Part shown: positions 54,784 to 64,000 of the stretch, piece after piece
Position numbering within the stretch: the stretch's first letter is position 1
Layout: each line of letters begins with the position of its first letter
From: Defluviimonas aquaemixtae
GTDB taxonomy: Bacteria; Pseudomonadota; Alphaproteobacteria; Rhodobacterales; Rhodobacteraceae
Reading direction: 5' to 3'
DNA length: 64,000 bases
Assembly (NCBI RefSeq): GCF_900302475.1
Contig: NZ_OMOQ01000006.1
Coordinates: forward strand, 7,250-71,249
Position numbers and translations under genes: made by a program
The notes under the pieces: model-generated
Seen by the model: the letters and a program-made list of their open reading frames with translations, nothing else
The model's database searches: none
Told to the model about the DNA's origin: nothing

Positions 54784-55647
54784 TCAGTCGGCCTGCGCCA
54801 CCTGAACCGGCGCCGAGTTACCCAGGCCTGCCGTTTTGGTGCGTTGCACCCAATCGTCATAGACTTCCTGGCTGACGACCTTCACGGTGATCGGCATATA
54901 GGCGTGATCCTTGCCGCAAAGCTCCGAACACTGTCCGAAATAGATGCCCTCGCGCTCGGCCTTGAACCACAGCTCCGCGATCCGGCCCGGCACGGCATCC
55001 TGCTTCACGGCGAAGGCAGGGATGGTCCAGGCATGGATCACGTCGTTCGCGGTGACCTGAACGACCACGGTCTTGTCGACCGGAACCACGACCGCTGTGT
55101 CGGTGGCCAGAAGAAATTCATCCTGGCTGTAGCCGGCCGCTTCCAGTCCGTCACGACCCAGCAGGAAGCTGTCAAATGCGATTTCCTCGTCGGGATACTC
55201 GTAGGACCAGTACCACTGGTTCCCGATCGCCTTGATCACCACGTCGCCTTCCGGGATCTCCTGCTGCTTGAAGAGAACCGGCAGCGAGAACGAGCCGAGC
55301 ACAACAAGGATCAGGACGGGGATCAGCGTCCAGAGAATCTCGATCGGCGTGTTGTGCGTGAATTTCGCCGGCGTCGGGTTGACGCGGCTGTTGTAGCGCA
55401 GGATCACGATCAACAGAAGCACCACAACAAAGCCTGCTACCCCGATGCAGAGGTAGAGCAGCATGTCATCCAGCCACTGCTGGTCGCGTGCCAGTTCCGT
55501 CACCGCAGGCTGGAAGCCGGTGCCGTCGGCTACGGGCCGACCCACGATTTCAAGCCCGGTGATGCCGTCCTGGGCGCGGGCCGCGCCGGCGGCGATGGTG
55601 GCGGTAAAGGCGGCCCAGAGGCCGGAAAGCTTGGTCGCAAGACGCAT
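54784..55647 (-). CDS. ctaC: Cytochrome c oxidase subunit II
   Basis: A 287-residue subunit with a signal peptide (~1-25), two membrane helices ([21 protein letters not shown] and [19 protein letters not shown]) and a periplasmic CuA domain. CuA ligands are clear: His in [12 protein letters not shown] and the [14 protein letters not shown] box. The aromatic patch WYWSYEYP for electron entry from cytochrome c is also present. First gene of the cta block; ATG 55647 begins the signal sequence. Subunit I is elsewhere, as usual in this group. Confidence 0.98.
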   Translation of the reverse strand: MRLATKLSGLWAAFTATIAAGAARAQDGITGLEIVGRPVADGTGFQPAVTELARDQQWLDDMLLYLCIGVAGFVVVLLLIVILRYNSRVNPTPAKFTHNTPIEILWTLIPVLILVVLGSFSLPVLFKQQEIPEGDVVIKAIGNQWYWSYEYPDEEIAFDSFLLGRDGLEAAGYSQDEFLLATDTAVVVPVDKTVVVQVTANDVIHAWTIPAFAVKQDAVPGRIAELWFKAEREGIYFGQCSELCGKDHAYMPITVKVVSQEVYDDWVQRTKTAGLGNSAPVQVAQAD

Positions 55648-55824
55648 GTCGTTTTCCCGTTCCTGTCGCGGCTGATACAGCCGGTTCCAGACCGGTGCCG
55701 CTTTGGCGGCGGGCCGGTTGTATCCGCGCACTCTAAAATCATATTAGAGTGAGTGCGACAAGCGAAACCATTGCGGCAAACGGCCGCTTCTTGACCAGAA
55801 TCAAGGACTGCAGAGGCGACGACG

Positions 55825-57246
55825 ATGACAGAGCCGCGATTTTCACCGTTTGAGTCTCATCTGGACGAGGCGCGCGCGCTTGCGATTCTGCGCGAGGCGA
55901 CCGCCGGCGCAGAAGATGGCGAACTGTTTCTCGAACGCCGCCGCTCGGAGGCGCTCGTCTATGACGACGGCCGCCTGCGCAACGCGAGCTACGACGCATC
56001 GGAAGGATTCGGCCTGCGCGCGGTGAACGGCGAGGTCGCGGGTTATGCCCACTCGACCGAAATCTCCGAATCCGCACTAAAGCGCGCCGCTGAGACCGCG
56101 CGCCTCGCGGTGGGAGATGGAGGCGGCGTCATGGCCCCGCCGCCCACACGCACCAACCGCCACCTCTACGGCGACATGGACCCGATGGCCGACGCGGCCT
56201 TCGCCCCCAAGGTCGAGACGCTCCGCGAGATCGACGCCTTTGCCCGAGCCCTTGATCCCCGCGTGGTGCAGGTCACGGCCTCGATCGCGGCCTCGCTGCA
56301 AGAGGTCGTCATCCTGCGCCCCGAGGGCGGGCTCGTGTCGGACATCCGCCCGATGGCCCGGCTCAATGTCTCCGTCATCGTCGAGGAGGCTGGCCGGCGC
56401 GAAACCGGCAGTCACGGCAGCGGCGGGCGGTACGGGCTCGGCCCGCTCATCGCGCCGGAAAACTGGCAGGCCGCGATCCGCGAGGCGCTGCGGATCGCGC
56501 TCGTCAACCTCCGCTCCGTTGCCGCGCCGGCCGGCGTGATGGATGTGGCGCTCGGCGCCGGCTGGCCGGGAATCCTGCTGCACGAAGCCGTCGGCCACGG
56601 GCTCGAGGGCGACTTCAACCGCAAGAAGACATCGGCCTTCGCCGGTCTCATGGGGCAGCAGGTCGCGGCGAAGGGCGTGACCGTGCTCGACGACGGCACC
56701 ATCCCCGACCGGCGCGGCTCGCTCACCGTCGATGACGAAGGCACGCCTTCGGGCAAGAACGTGCTGATCGAGGACGGCGTCCTCGTGGGGTACATGCAGG
56801 ACCGGCAGAACGCCCGGCTGATGGGCGTGACGCCCACAGGCAACGGGCGGCGCGAGAGTTTCGCGCATATCCCGATGCCTCGGATGACGAATACCTACAT
56901 GCTCGACGGCGAAGCGCGGGCGGAGGATGTGGTGGCCGACGTGAAGGACGGCATCTACGCCGTGGGCTTCGGCGGCGGGCAGGTGGACATCACGAACGGC
57001 AAGTTCGTGTTTTCCTGCACCGAAGCTTACCGCGTGAAGGACGGCAAGATCGGCGACCCGGTCAAGGGCGCGACGCTGATCGGCGACGGCGCGACGGCGC
57101 TCAAGAACATCCGCGCGATCGGCAACGACATGAAGCTCGACCCAGGCATCGGCAATTGCGGCAAGGCCGGGCAATGGGTGCCGGTGGGTGTCGGCCAGCC
57201 GACGCTTCTCATCGGCGGTCTCACGGTGGGCGGCTCGGCGGCCTAG
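55825..57246 (+). CDS. tldD: Metalloprotease TldD
   Basis: A 473-residue subunit of the TldD/TldE(PmbA) protease. The zinc motif HEAVGH near residues 253-258 in LLHEAVGHGLEGDFNRKKTS is diagnostic; the C-terminal domain has GGGQVDITNGKFVFSCTEAYRV and GNDMKLDPGIGNCGKAGQWVPVGVGQPTLLIGGLTVGG. The partner PmbA is not in the window. It is divergent from ctaC with 177 bases between starts. Confidence 0.97.
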   Translation: MTEPRFSPFESHLDEARALAILREATAGAEDGELFLERRRSEALVYDDGRLRNASYDASEGFGLRAVNGEVAGYAHSTEISESALKRAAETARLAVGDGGGVMAPPPTRTNRHLYGDMDPMADAAFAPKVETLREIDAFARALDPRVVQVTASIAASLQEVVILRPEGGLVSDIRPMARLNVSVIVEEAGRRETGSHGSGGRYGLGPLIAPENWQAAIREALRIALVNLRSVAAPAGVMDVALGAGWPGILLHEAVGHGLEGDFNRKKTSAFAGLMGQQVAAKGVTVLDDGTIPDRRGSLTVDDEGTPSGKNVLIEDGVLVGYMQDRQNARLMGVTPTGNGRRESFAHIPMPRMTNTYMLDGEARAEDVVADVKDGIYAVGFGGGQVDITNGKFVFSCTEAYRVKDGKIGDPVKGATLIGDGATALKNIRAIGNDMKLDPGIGNCGKAGQWVPVGVGQPTLLIGGLTVGGSAA

Positions 57247-57288
57247 CGAAGCGCAAACTGCCGTGGCGACGCCTTGCGGTTGGCGGGA

Positions 57289-58044
57289 TCAGCCGGATGC
57301 CGAGGCGCGGACGGGGTCCACGAGCCCAAAGAACGCTCCCGCGGGGTCCGCGAGCACGACGAGTTCGCCGATATCCTCCACGTTTTCCTTGTGAACCTGA
57401 ACGATCGCGCCCGCGCGCCGTGCCCTCTCGCAATCGCCTCCGACGCTCGTTGAGCGGAAATACGGAATCCAGCACGGCCTGGGCATGTCGAACTCCGTGT
57501 CTCGAAAAAACAGCCGGGGGTCTTCGCCGTCCGACAGCTTCGCGCCGCGCGCCGTCGATGCGGATTGAAAGCCGAACACGTCGGCGTAAAAACCGGCGAG
57601 ATCCGAGACATTCGGCCCCCAGAATTCGGCAAGGCACGGATCGCCCGGCGAATCGTGCTCGGGCGGGTGCGTCCGAAGGCGGATCAAGGAAAACGCATTG
57701 CCGGCCGGATCGCGCGCATCAAGGAGCTGCCCGAGCTCTCCGAGGGAATAAATGCCCCTTCCGGTCTCGCCGCCGCCGCGCTTGATGGCCTGCTCGGCAA
57801 GCTCCAGATCGCCCGAGAACCAGATCATCCATTTCGCGACGGCGAATGCGCCCATTGCCATGAACTGGTTGCCAAAGACGCGATCACCGTTCGCGATAAG
57901 CGGTATCGAACCCCATGGCGCAACATGCAAAGGCGTGCAAGTCCAGCCAAAGAGCGCCCCGTAGAAGTCCATCGCCGCCGTCACGCGTTGGGCGTTCAGC
58001 TCCAGCCGCACCGGCCGCCCTGCCCTCACATCGTTCTGTCCCAT
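57289..58044 (-). CDS. Two-domain VOC-family protein
   Basis: A 251-residue protein made of two glyoxalase/bleomycin-resistance type repeats. Repeat 1: LELNAQRVTAAMDFYGALFGWTC to about residue 120; repeat 2: CLAEFWGPNVSDLAGFYADVFGFQ to the end (LVVLADPAGAFFGLVDP). Canonical metal ligands are not obvious, so activity is uncertain. Related proteins are annotated as glyoxalase-like with no known substrate. It converges on tldD with 42 bases between stops. Confidence 0.85.
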   Translation of the reverse strand: MGQNDVRAGRPVRLELNAQRVTAAMDFYGALFGWTCTPLHVAPWGSIPLIANGDRVFGNQFMAMGAFAVAKWMIWFSGDLELAEQAIKRGGGETGRGIYSLGELGQLLDARDPAGNAFSLIRLRTHPPEHDSPGDPCLAEFWGPNVSDLAGFYADVFGFQSASTARGAKLSDGEDPRLFFRDTEFDMPRPCWIPYFRSTSVGGDCERARRAGAIVQVHKENVEDIGELVVLADPAGAFFGLVDPVRASASG

Positions 58045-58262
58045 GAACCTCCGGAACTTCTCTGAGGCGCACCGCCTGCCGGTCGATACCACGGAATGCG
58101 CTGCCGGTCTAACGTGCGCGGCGGGCCGGTTGGCGGGTGGTCTCTGAACGCATGTGGCTTTTTTCGCGGGGCGCCAAAATCGCCGCGAATCGTAACCATT
58201 GATTAACCTTGTGGCTGCATCTTCAGCTTGCGAATGAGGCGAAGGCACGAGGGATACAAGGT

Positions 58263-59447
58263 TTGTTCTCTTACCCCACCCCCTTCACCCCACCCACCAC
58301 GGAAGACGACAGACTGTCGTGGCTCCGCCTCATTCGCTCCCACCGCGTCGGCGTAGCAACCTTCTGGCGACTGATCGAGGAACATGGCTCCGCTGAGGCG
58401 GCGCTTCTCGCATTGCCCGAAATCGCGAAGGCTGCCGGGGTCGAGGCCTACAAGGCGTGCCCCGAAGGCGTGGCACTTTCCGAACACAAGGCGGGGAAGT
58501 CCGCAGGGGCAAGGCTTCTTTGCCGGGGCGAGCCCGCCTATCCACATGCACTCGCCGACATTTCCGACGCCCCGCCGGTCCTCTGGGTGCGCGGCGATAC
58601 CGGCCTGCTCGCCCGCCCGATGGTCGCGCTTGTCGGTGCCCGCAGCGCCTCCTCCCTCGGCACGCGCATGGCGCGCAAGCTCGCCGAGGGGCTCGGCGCG
58701 GCCGGCGTCACCGTCGTCTCGGGGCTCGCACGCGGCGTCGATGCCGCCGCCCACGCCGCCGCGCTGCCCACCGGCACGGTAGCGGTGATGGCGGGCGGCG
58801 TGGACGTCGTCTATCCGGCGGAGAATACGGGTCTGGCCGGCGAGGTCGCAGCCAAGGGGCTGATGCTTTCGGAACAGCCGATCGGGCTCGACCCGCTCGC
58901 GCGCCATTTCCCGATGCGCAACCGAATCGTCGCGGGCCTGTCGCGCGCCGTTGTCGTGGTCGAGGCTGCGCACCGCTCCGGCAGCCTGATCACGGCGCGC
59001 ATCGCGCTCGAGCAGGGGCGCGAGGTATTGGCCGTGCCGGGCCATCCGTTCGACGGGCGCGCGGCGGGCTGCAACATGCTGATCCGCGATGGCGCGACCC
59101 TCGTGCGCGGGGCCGACGACGTGCTGGCCGCGCTCTCGGAGATGCCCGGCGGCGGTGACGGCGGCCGCTCGACGCCGCGCGCCGCCTCGGCGGTCGAAGG
59201 CGCACCGGCGCCCGCTCGCACCGCCTCTGCCGGTGCCCCGGTCGCGCCGCCCAATCCGCCCCGACAAGAAAGTGCCGCCCTTCACGACCGGATTCTCGAC
59301 CGTCTCGGACCGAGCCCGGTGGCAGAGGACCAGCTAATTCGCGACCTCGCGCTGCCCGCAGCGAGCGTGGCAGAGGAACTGATCGCATTGGAGCTTGACG
59401 GCCGCGTCCAGCGCCAGCCCGGCGGCCTCTTGTCACGGGTCGACTGA
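58263..59447 (+). CDS. dprA: DNA-processing protein DprA
   Basis: A ~394-residue protein that loads RecA onto incoming single-stranded DNA in natural transformation. An N-terminal helical part is followed by the Rossmann core: VALVGARSASSLGTRMARKLAEGL, VVSGLARGVDAAAHAAAL, and NRIVAGLSRAVVVVEAAHRSGSLITARIALEQGREVLAVPGHP; a C-terminal winged-helix domain (HDRILDRLGPSPVAEDQLI) ends it. The start is probably TTG 58263, where EDDRLSWLRLIRSHRVG starts the family; the frame is open from 58209. A spacer rich in Pro/Ala separates core and C-terminal domain. Confidence 0.93.
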   Translation: MFSYPTPFTPPTTEDDRLSWLRLIRSHRVGVATFWRLIEEHGSAEAALLALPEIAKAAGVEAYKACPEGVALSEHKAGKSAGARLLCRGEPAYPHALADISDAPPVLWVRGDTGLLARPMVALVGARSASSLGTRMARKLAEGLGAAGVTVVSGLARGVDAAAHAAALPTGTVAVMAGGVDVVYPAENTGLAGEVAAKGLMLSEQPIGLDPLARHFPMRNRIVAGLSRAVVVVEAAHRSGSLITARIALEQGREVLAVPGHPFDGRAAGCNMLIRDGATLVRGADDVLAALSEMPGGGDGGRSTPRAASAVEGAPAPARTASAGAPVAPPNPPRQESAALHDRILDRLGPSPVAEDQLIRDLALPAASVAEELIALELDGRVQRQPGGLLSRVD

Positions 59448-59587
59448 GACGTTTTCAGGCAATGCCACTTGATCAGGCGCGCAATCCCTGCCGCGCCTCT
59501 ACGTTTCGGGGCTTGCCTCCCCCCTTCGCGCGCGCGGGTCTGTCATGCGCGACCTGCGCCGGACATCCGCGCCGCGAACTGCGGCAA

Positions 59588-59884
59588 TCACTCGCCCGTG
59601 TGGAGCATCGTGTCGATGAGGTCGAGCATTTCCGGCGGCATCGCCGCTTCGTCGAGCCGGTACTCGACCGGCTTGCCATCTTCCATGTCGAGCCCGATCA
59701 CGTAGGTCAGCCGGTCCGCGCCGCGCTGCGCGCTGGTCGCGGCGAGCTTGGCGAGCCGCTCTTCGGTGAACTGGTCACAGACTTCCTGGCGCAGCGGCGT
59801 GGGCAGGTTGCCCACCGCGACAGACCGTTCCTTGCCGAGACCGAAACCGCCGATCCCCCCACTCGTCGCAATTGTCAACATCAT
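59588..59884 (-). CDS. Emfourin-type inhibitor of the adjacent M4 protease
   Basis: A ~98-residue protein. MLTIATSGGIGGFGLGKERSV opens like emfourins (MKI.x.SGG..), and DRLTYVIGLDMEDGKPVEYRLDEAAMPPEMLDLIDTML closes it, matching the conserved C-terminal half in which a loop blocks the protease site. The start at 59884 follows GAAGGGG; a start at 59917 is possible but less typical. It begins 36 bases after the stop of the protease gene on the same strand, as in protealysin-emfourin operons. Confidence 0.8.
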   Translation of the reverse strand: MMLTIATSGGIGGFGLGKERSVAVGNLPTPLRQEVCDQFTEERLAKLAATSAQRGADRLTYVIGLDMEDGKPVEYRLDEAAMPPEMLDLIDTMLHTGE

Positions 59885-59919
59885 CGCCAGACACGCCCCT
59901 TCCACGCCGCCGCCCATCC

Positions 59920-61044
59920 TCAGACCTCGATGCCCACGAGCTTCCAGGCCCGCCTGAGCAGCTTGGCGTCCATTGATCCGATCCCGTATAGCTCCATCGC
60001 GCTTTCCATCGTCTGAGTCGCCCAGTCATGGAAGACCGCGTTCGGATTGTTCAGCCGCTGCAGCGCGTGGTACCAGATCTGCCCCGGTTTCTCCCAGGCG
60101 TTTCCGCCCATGTACTGGCAATAAAGATAGAAGGCGTGGTTGGGAATTCCAGAGTTGATGTGAACACCGCCGTTGTCTGAGGTGGTGTTGACGTAGAAGT
60201 CCATGTGGTAGGGCTGCGGGTCCTGGCCAAGAACGGCGTCCGAATAGGCCGTGCCCGGCGCCTTCATCGAGCGCAGCGCCGAGCCGTTGATGTCGGGTCC
60301 CAGGATCGCCTTGCCTATCAGCCAGTCGGAATGATCCACGCTTTCGCCCGTCGCGTGCTGCTTGACGATCGCGCCGAAGACGTCGGCGAAGCTCTCGTTG
60401 AGCGCACCGGACTGACCCTCGTAGACGAGCCCTCCGGAGAACTGCACGACCCCGTGGCTCATCTCGTGGCCGATGACCGACAGTTCGAGGAAGGTGGAAA
60501 AGATCTTCCCGTCGCCATCGCCATACGCCATCTGCGTGCCGTCCCAGAACGCGTTGTTGAACTTCCGGCGATGATGCACCGTCTGGATCAGCTTCATGCC
60601 CATCCCGTCGATCGAATCGCGCCCGAACTCTGCGAAGTAGAGATCGTAGACCTGCTTGGCGCTGTCATAGGCCATGTCGACATCGTCGTCGCCCGACGGG
60701 CCGTCACCTTCCGATCGCACCAGCGTGCCGGGCAGGGCCGCCTTCTGCTTGCCGTCATGAACCGCGCGGTCGAGATTGCGCACGGGTGCGGCGGCGATGG
60801 CGGCCGGCGTCACGAAAGCCGCCGCCGTCTCGGCGCCGGCGGGCAACATGCGCAGGTTCGACTGCTGGCTGCGCTCCTCTCGGGCACGCGCGGCGATGGC
60901 GATCTGCTCGCGCGCGGCCTTCGCCGTCTTGGCATCGCCCCGCATGGTGAGCACTTCAAGCATGTGCGGCGGCACGATGCAGTGGAAGGGCACGGGCACG
61001 AACGGACCTGAATGGGAACAGCAGGACGGAGCGGATAGACACAT
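59920..61044 (-). CDS. Protealysin-like M4 metallopeptidase
   Basis: A 374-residue thermolysin-family protease. Zinc site: His193-Glu194 and His197 in VIGHEMSHGVV, third ligand Glu217 in GALNESFADVFG, and the catalytic His in DNGGVHINSGIPNHAF. There is no signal peptide. The short N-terminal propeptide has FHCIVPPHMLEVL, matching the PPxL motif of protealysin-type propeptides rather than the long FTP/PepSY propeptide of secreted M4 enzymes. GAAGGAGGTTTTGCC decides the ATG at 61044. Probably an intracellular or lysis-released protease. Confidence 0.93.
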   Translation of the reverse strand: MCLSAPSCCSHSGPFVPVPFHCIVPPHMLEVLTMRGDAKTAKAAREQIAIAARAREERSQQSNLRMLPAGAETAAAFVTPAAIAAAPVRNLDRAVHDGKQKAALPGTLVRSEGDGPSGDDDVDMAYDSAKQVYDLYFAEFGRDSIDGMGMKLIQTVHHRRKFNNAFWDGTQMAYGDGDGKIFSTFLELSVIGHEMSHGVVQFSGGLVYEGQSGALNESFADVFGAIVKQHATGESVDHSDWLIGKAILGPDINGSALRSMKAPGTAYSDAVLGQDPQPYHMDFYVNTTSDNGGVHINSGIPNHAFYLYCQYMGGNAWEKPGQIWYHALQRLNNPNAVFHDWATQTMESAMELYGIGSMDAKLLRRAWKLVGIEV

Positions 61045-61260
61045 GGCAAAACCTCCTTCGCTAAAATGCGTCGCCGCCCTCCCGCGCCCCGAAATAGGTG
61101 CGCGGCATGATATGCGGGCGGCGGCAGACAATGTATCACGCTTTGCGTTCTCAACCTACAGGCGACACCCGACAGTGGCTGCGCACGGTCATTGACATTC
61201 GCTCCGCTTGCCGCCCATGTAACGCGCCCAGAGCAGAAAAGCCGTTTTCAAGAGGAAGTC

Positions 61261-63792
61261 ATGGCCGTCGTCGTCGTAGAGTCCCCCGCCAAGGCCAAGA
61301 CAATCAACAAGTATCTCGGCCAGGACTACACGGTGCTCGCCTCTTACGGCCATGTCCGCGACCTGCCGCCCAAAGACGGCTCCGTCGATCCCGACAACGA
61401 ATTCGACATGAAATGGGAAGTGGCGTCGGACAGCAAGAAGCATGTCAGGGCGATCGCCGAGGCACTGAAAACCGACGACACGCTCATCCTCGCCACCGAC
61501 CCCGACCGCGAGGGCGAGGCGATCTCTTGGCACCTGAAGGAGGCACTGGCCTCGAGCCTGAAGAAAGGCAAGGAAGTCCGCCGAGTCACGTTCAACGCGA
61601 TCACCAAGAACGCCGTCTCGGATGCGATGGCCCATCCGCGCGACGTCGATACCGCGCTCGTCGAGGCGTATCTCGCCCGCCGGGCGCTCGACTATCTCGT
61701 CGGCTTCAACCTCTCGCCCGTGCTCTGGCGCAAGCTGCCCGGCGCGAAATCCGCGGGTCGCGTCCAGTCCGTCTGCCTGCGCCTCATCGTCGAGCGCGAG
61801 CTTGAGATCGAGGCCTTCAAGGCGCGCGAATACTGGACCGTCACCGCCACGCTCGCCACCCCGCGCGGGCAGGAGTTCGAGGCGCGTCTCACCGTGCTTG
61901 GCGGCAAGAAGCTCGAGAAGTTCGACCTCGCCAACGAAACCGCCGCTGAAATGGCCGTCCAGGCGATCACCTCGCGCGACCTGATGGTGAAATCGGTCGA
62001 AGCAAAGCCCGCGAACCGCAATCCCTACGCGCCCTTCATGACCTCGACGCTGCAACAGGAGGCGTCCCGCAAATTCGGCATGGGAGCGAAGGCCGCGATG
62101 TCAACCGCCCAGCGGCTCTACGAGGCGGGCCACATCACCTATATGCGGACCGACGGCATCGACATGGCACCCGAAGCCGTGATGGCCGCGCGCGACGAGA
62201 TCAAGCGCCGCTTCGGCGCAGAATACGTCCCCGACAGCCCGCGGATGTATAAGAACAAGGCCAAGAACGCGCAGGAAGCGCATGAATGCATCCGGCCGAC
62301 CGACATGAGCCTCTCACCCGACAAGATCCGCGTCGAAGGCGAGCAGAAGAAGCTCTACGACCTGATCTGGAAGCGTACCATCGCGAGCCAGATGGCGGCG
62401 GCCCGGCTCGAACGCACCACGGTGGACATCGCCAGCGCGGACGGCGAGGTCGGGCTGCGCGCGACCGGCCAGGTCGTGATGTTCGACGGCTTCCTCAAGG
62501 TCTATGACGAAGGCCGCGACGACGAGGATGGCGACGACAGCGCCCGCCTGCCGCAGATCACGGAGGGCGAACGCACCGAGAAACGCAAAATCTCGCCCGA
62601 GCAGCATTTCACCCAGCCGCCGCCGCGATACACCGAGGCGACCTTGGTCAAACGCATGGAAGAGCTCGGCATCGGGCGTCCCTCGACCTACGCCTCGATC
62701 GTCACCACGATCCAGGACCGCGAATACGTGCGCAAGGAAAAGGGCCGCCTCGTTCCCGAGGACAAGGGCCGGCTCGTTACCGCGTTTCTGACGAACTTCT
62801 TCCGCCGCTACGTCGAGTACGACTTCACCGCCGACCTGGAGGAGGAGCTTGACGACATCTCCGCCGGCAGCCGCGACTACAAGGATGTGCTGGCCCGGTT
62901 CTGGCGCGACTTTACCGCCGCGATCGCGGAGACGTCGGATCTCAGGATCGGCGAGGTGCTGGAAAAGATCGACGACTTTCTCGCCCCCCATCTCTATCCG
63001 CCGCGCGAGGACGGGTCCGACCCGCGCCTCTGCCCAACCTGCGGAGAGGGACGACTGAACCTCAAGACCGCGCGGTCGGGCGGTGCGTTCATCGGCTGCT
63101 CGAACTATCCGAACTGCCGTTTCACAAGGCCGCTTTCGGGCCCGAACGGCGAGGCCGGCGACACCGGCGACCGGCTGCTCGGCCACGACGAGAACGGCCT
63201 GCCTATCTATATCCGGGCGGGCCGGTTCGGCCCCTATGTCCAGCGCGGCGAGGCTGACGAGGACAACCCCAAGCCGCCGCGCGCGAGCCTGCCCAAGGGC
63301 TGGTCGCCGGCCGAGCTTGAGCTGGATCGCGCGCTGATGCTCCTCAGCCTGCCGCGCGAGGTCGGATCGCATCCCGATGACGGCGAGCCGGTGGAGGCCG
63401 GGATCGGCCGTTACGGGCCCTACGTGAAGCACGGCCGCGTCTACGCGAACCTGCCCGATGTCGACGAGGTCTTCACCGTCGGCATGAACCGCGCCGTCGA
63501 AGTGCTGGCCGAAAAGGCGACGCGCACCGGACGCGCTGCACCGACGCCGCTTCGCGAACTGGGCGAACATCCCGACGGCGGGCCGGTTCAGGTCATGTCG
63601 GGCCGCTACGGACCCTACGTGAAATGGGCAAAGGTGAACGCCACGCTGCCGAAGGAGATGTCGCCCGAGGCCGTGACCTTCGACGAGGCGCTGACGCTCA
63701 TCGCCGAGAAGGCCGCGAAAAAGGGCGGCGGCCGCAAGAAGGCGGCGAAGAAGACGACGAAGCAGGCGGCGAAGAAAGCCGCCGCCAAGTAG
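61261..63792 (+). CDS. topA: DNA topoisomerase I
   Basis: An 843-residue type IA topoisomerase that relaxes negative supercoils. Toprim acidic triad: ATDPDREGEAI (Asp80, Asp82, Glu84 region). Active Tyr near 294 in HITYMRTDGID. One C4 zinc ribbon (CPTCGEGRL...GCSNYPNC, ~590-620) is followed by Topo-type C-terminal repeats with the FGPYVQRG, YGPYVKHG and YGPYVKWA elements, and a Lys/Ala-rich tail (KKAAKKTTKQAAKKAAAK) that probably binds DNA non-specifically. AGAGGAAG precedes ATG 61261. Confidence 0.98.
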   Translation: MAVVVVESPAKAKTINKYLGQDYTVLASYGHVRDLPPKDGSVDPDNEFDMKWEVASDSKKHVRAIAEALKTDDTLILATDPDREGEAISWHLKEALASSLKKGKEVRRVTFNAITKNAVSDAMAHPRDVDTALVEAYLARRALDYLVGFNLSPVLWRKLPGAKSAGRVQSVCLRLIVERELEIEAFKAREYWTVTATLATPRGQEFEARLTVLGGKKLEKFDLANETAAEMAVQAITSRDLMVKSVEAKPANRNPYAPFMTSTLQQEASRKFGMGAKAAMSTAQRLYEAGHITYMRTDGIDMAPEAVMAARDEIKRRFGAEYVPDSPRMYKNKAKNAQEAHECIRPTDMSLSPDKIRVEGEQKKLYDLIWKRTIASQMAAARLERTTVDIASADGEVGLRATGQVVMFDGFLKVYDEGRDDEDGDDSARLPQITEGERTEKRKISPEQHFTQPPPRYTEATLVKRMEELGIGRPSTYASIVTTIQDREYVRKEKGRLVPEDKGRLVTAFLTNFFRRYVEYDFTADLEEELDDISAGSRDYKDVLARFWRDFTAAIAETSDLRIGEVLEKIDDFLAPHLYPPREDGSDPRLCPTCGEGRLNLKTARSGGAFIGCSNYPNCRFTRPLSGPNGEAGDTGDRLLGHDENGLPIYIRAGRFGPYVQRGEADEDNPKPPRASLPKGWSPAELELDRALMLLSLPREVGSHPDDGEPVEAGIGRYGPYVKHGRVYANLPDVDEVFTVGMNRAVEVLAEKATRTGRAAPTPLRELGEHPDGGPVQVMSGRYGPYVKWAKVNATLPKEMSPEAVTFDEALTLIAEKAAKKGGGRKKAAKKTTKQAAKKAAAK

Positions 63793-63873
63793 CCCCCCTT
63801 GCCGCACCGCAGCGATTGACTTCGCCCGCCCCCCGCGCGACAAATCCTCGCGGAGCAATTTCGGGGAGCGACG

Positions 63874-64000
63874 ATGAAGAAGGTCTACGGCAGCGCGAAG
63901 GAGGCCCTGGACGGGCTGCTTCACGACGGCATGTTCATCGCGGCGGGCGGCTTCGGCCTTTGCGGCATTCCGGAGCTTCTGATCGACGCGATCCAGGAGG
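63874..64000 (+). CDS. 3-oxoacid CoA-transferase subunit A (5' end, cut by right edge)
   Basis: The ATG at 63874 follows GGGGAGCGACG. The 42 visible residues read MKKVYGSAKEALDGLLHDG then MFIAAGGFGLCGIPELLIDAI, the standard opening of class I CoA-transferase alpha subunits (ScoA/AtoD), including the GGFG..G.P glycine-rich motif. The enzyme transfers CoA from succinyl-CoA to acetoacetate in ketone-body use. The beta subunit should follow beyond the window. Confidence 0.9.
   Translation, partial: MKKVYGSAKEALDGLLHDGMFIAAGGFGLCGIPELLIDAIQE

Noticed and set aside
62314..63924. 536-residue minus-strand frame opposite topA
   Set aside because: Antisense shadow of topA, rich in Arg, Ala and Asp without motifs.

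Overview
This is a GC-rich window of ordinary chromosome from an alphaproteobacterium, most likely a member of the Rhodobacteraceae/Rhodobacterales. The evidence is gene content and order: ctaC-ctaB-small ORF-ctaG-ctaE-surf1-thrC-M16 protease-GNAT on one strand, methylmalonyl-CoA epimerase followed by a DUF1467 gene, ubiK/ybjN/proC/csaA, lgt-midA-yfiH, and many NTG starts with stop/start overlaps. I see no rRNA, tRNA, CRISPR array, insertion sequence or prophage block. About 60 genes are supported, two of them cut by the window edges (left: 3' end of an unknown gene; right: 5' end of a CoA-transferase alpha subunit).

Layout. 0-8 kb: a RibD-like reductase, a periplasmic HtrA/Deg protease, metY, a SIMPL-domain protein, and a very long acidic/Pro-rich membrane protein joining a PilM-like N-terminus to a PilP/GspC-like C-terminus. 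8-12 kb (minus): a BCCT osmolyte transporter, a double solute-binding lipoprotein with a C-terminal membrane anchor, and a UspA protein form one operon. 12-16 kb: hpd diverges from an Lrp/AsnC regulator across an array of phased palindromes, with a KefB-type antiporter immediately after the regulator. 16-21 kb: an RND efflux pump (adaptor plus permease) divergent from a GbsR/MarR regulator. 21-29 kb: epimerase, orphan receiver, acetyltransferase, hemerythrin, aspS, cyclopropane-fatty-acid synthase and a GT87-like membrane protein.

29-43 kb: carB, a small lipase-like protein with a CII-like regulator, tdk, csaA-proC-ybjN-ubiK, lgt-midA-yfiH, a Hint-domain protein without the usual Cys, and an Lrp regulator divergent from apt. 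43-48 kb: an ECF sigma factor with CxxC pairs behind a GST, an FAD oxidoreductase, an exported MBL-fold protein, and an XRE regulator with a 55-residue divergent small protein. 48-56 kb (minus): the cytochrome aa3 oxidase assembly block running into surf1, thrC, M16 protease and an acetyltransferase, with an intrinsic terminator sitting between ctaE and surf1. 56-64 kb: tldD, VOC protein, dprA, a protealysin-like M4 protease with its emfourin-type inhibitor, topA, and the start of scoA.

Most of the window is housekeeping. The strongest candidates for something new are the BCCT + fused QAT/TAXI binding protein + UspA operon, the PilM-PilP fusion, the 41-bp-phased operator array at hpd/lrp, and the cysteine-rich ECF sigma/GST pair with an ECF-like promoter. 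Family assignments are by reading the translated sequences; no database search was possible.
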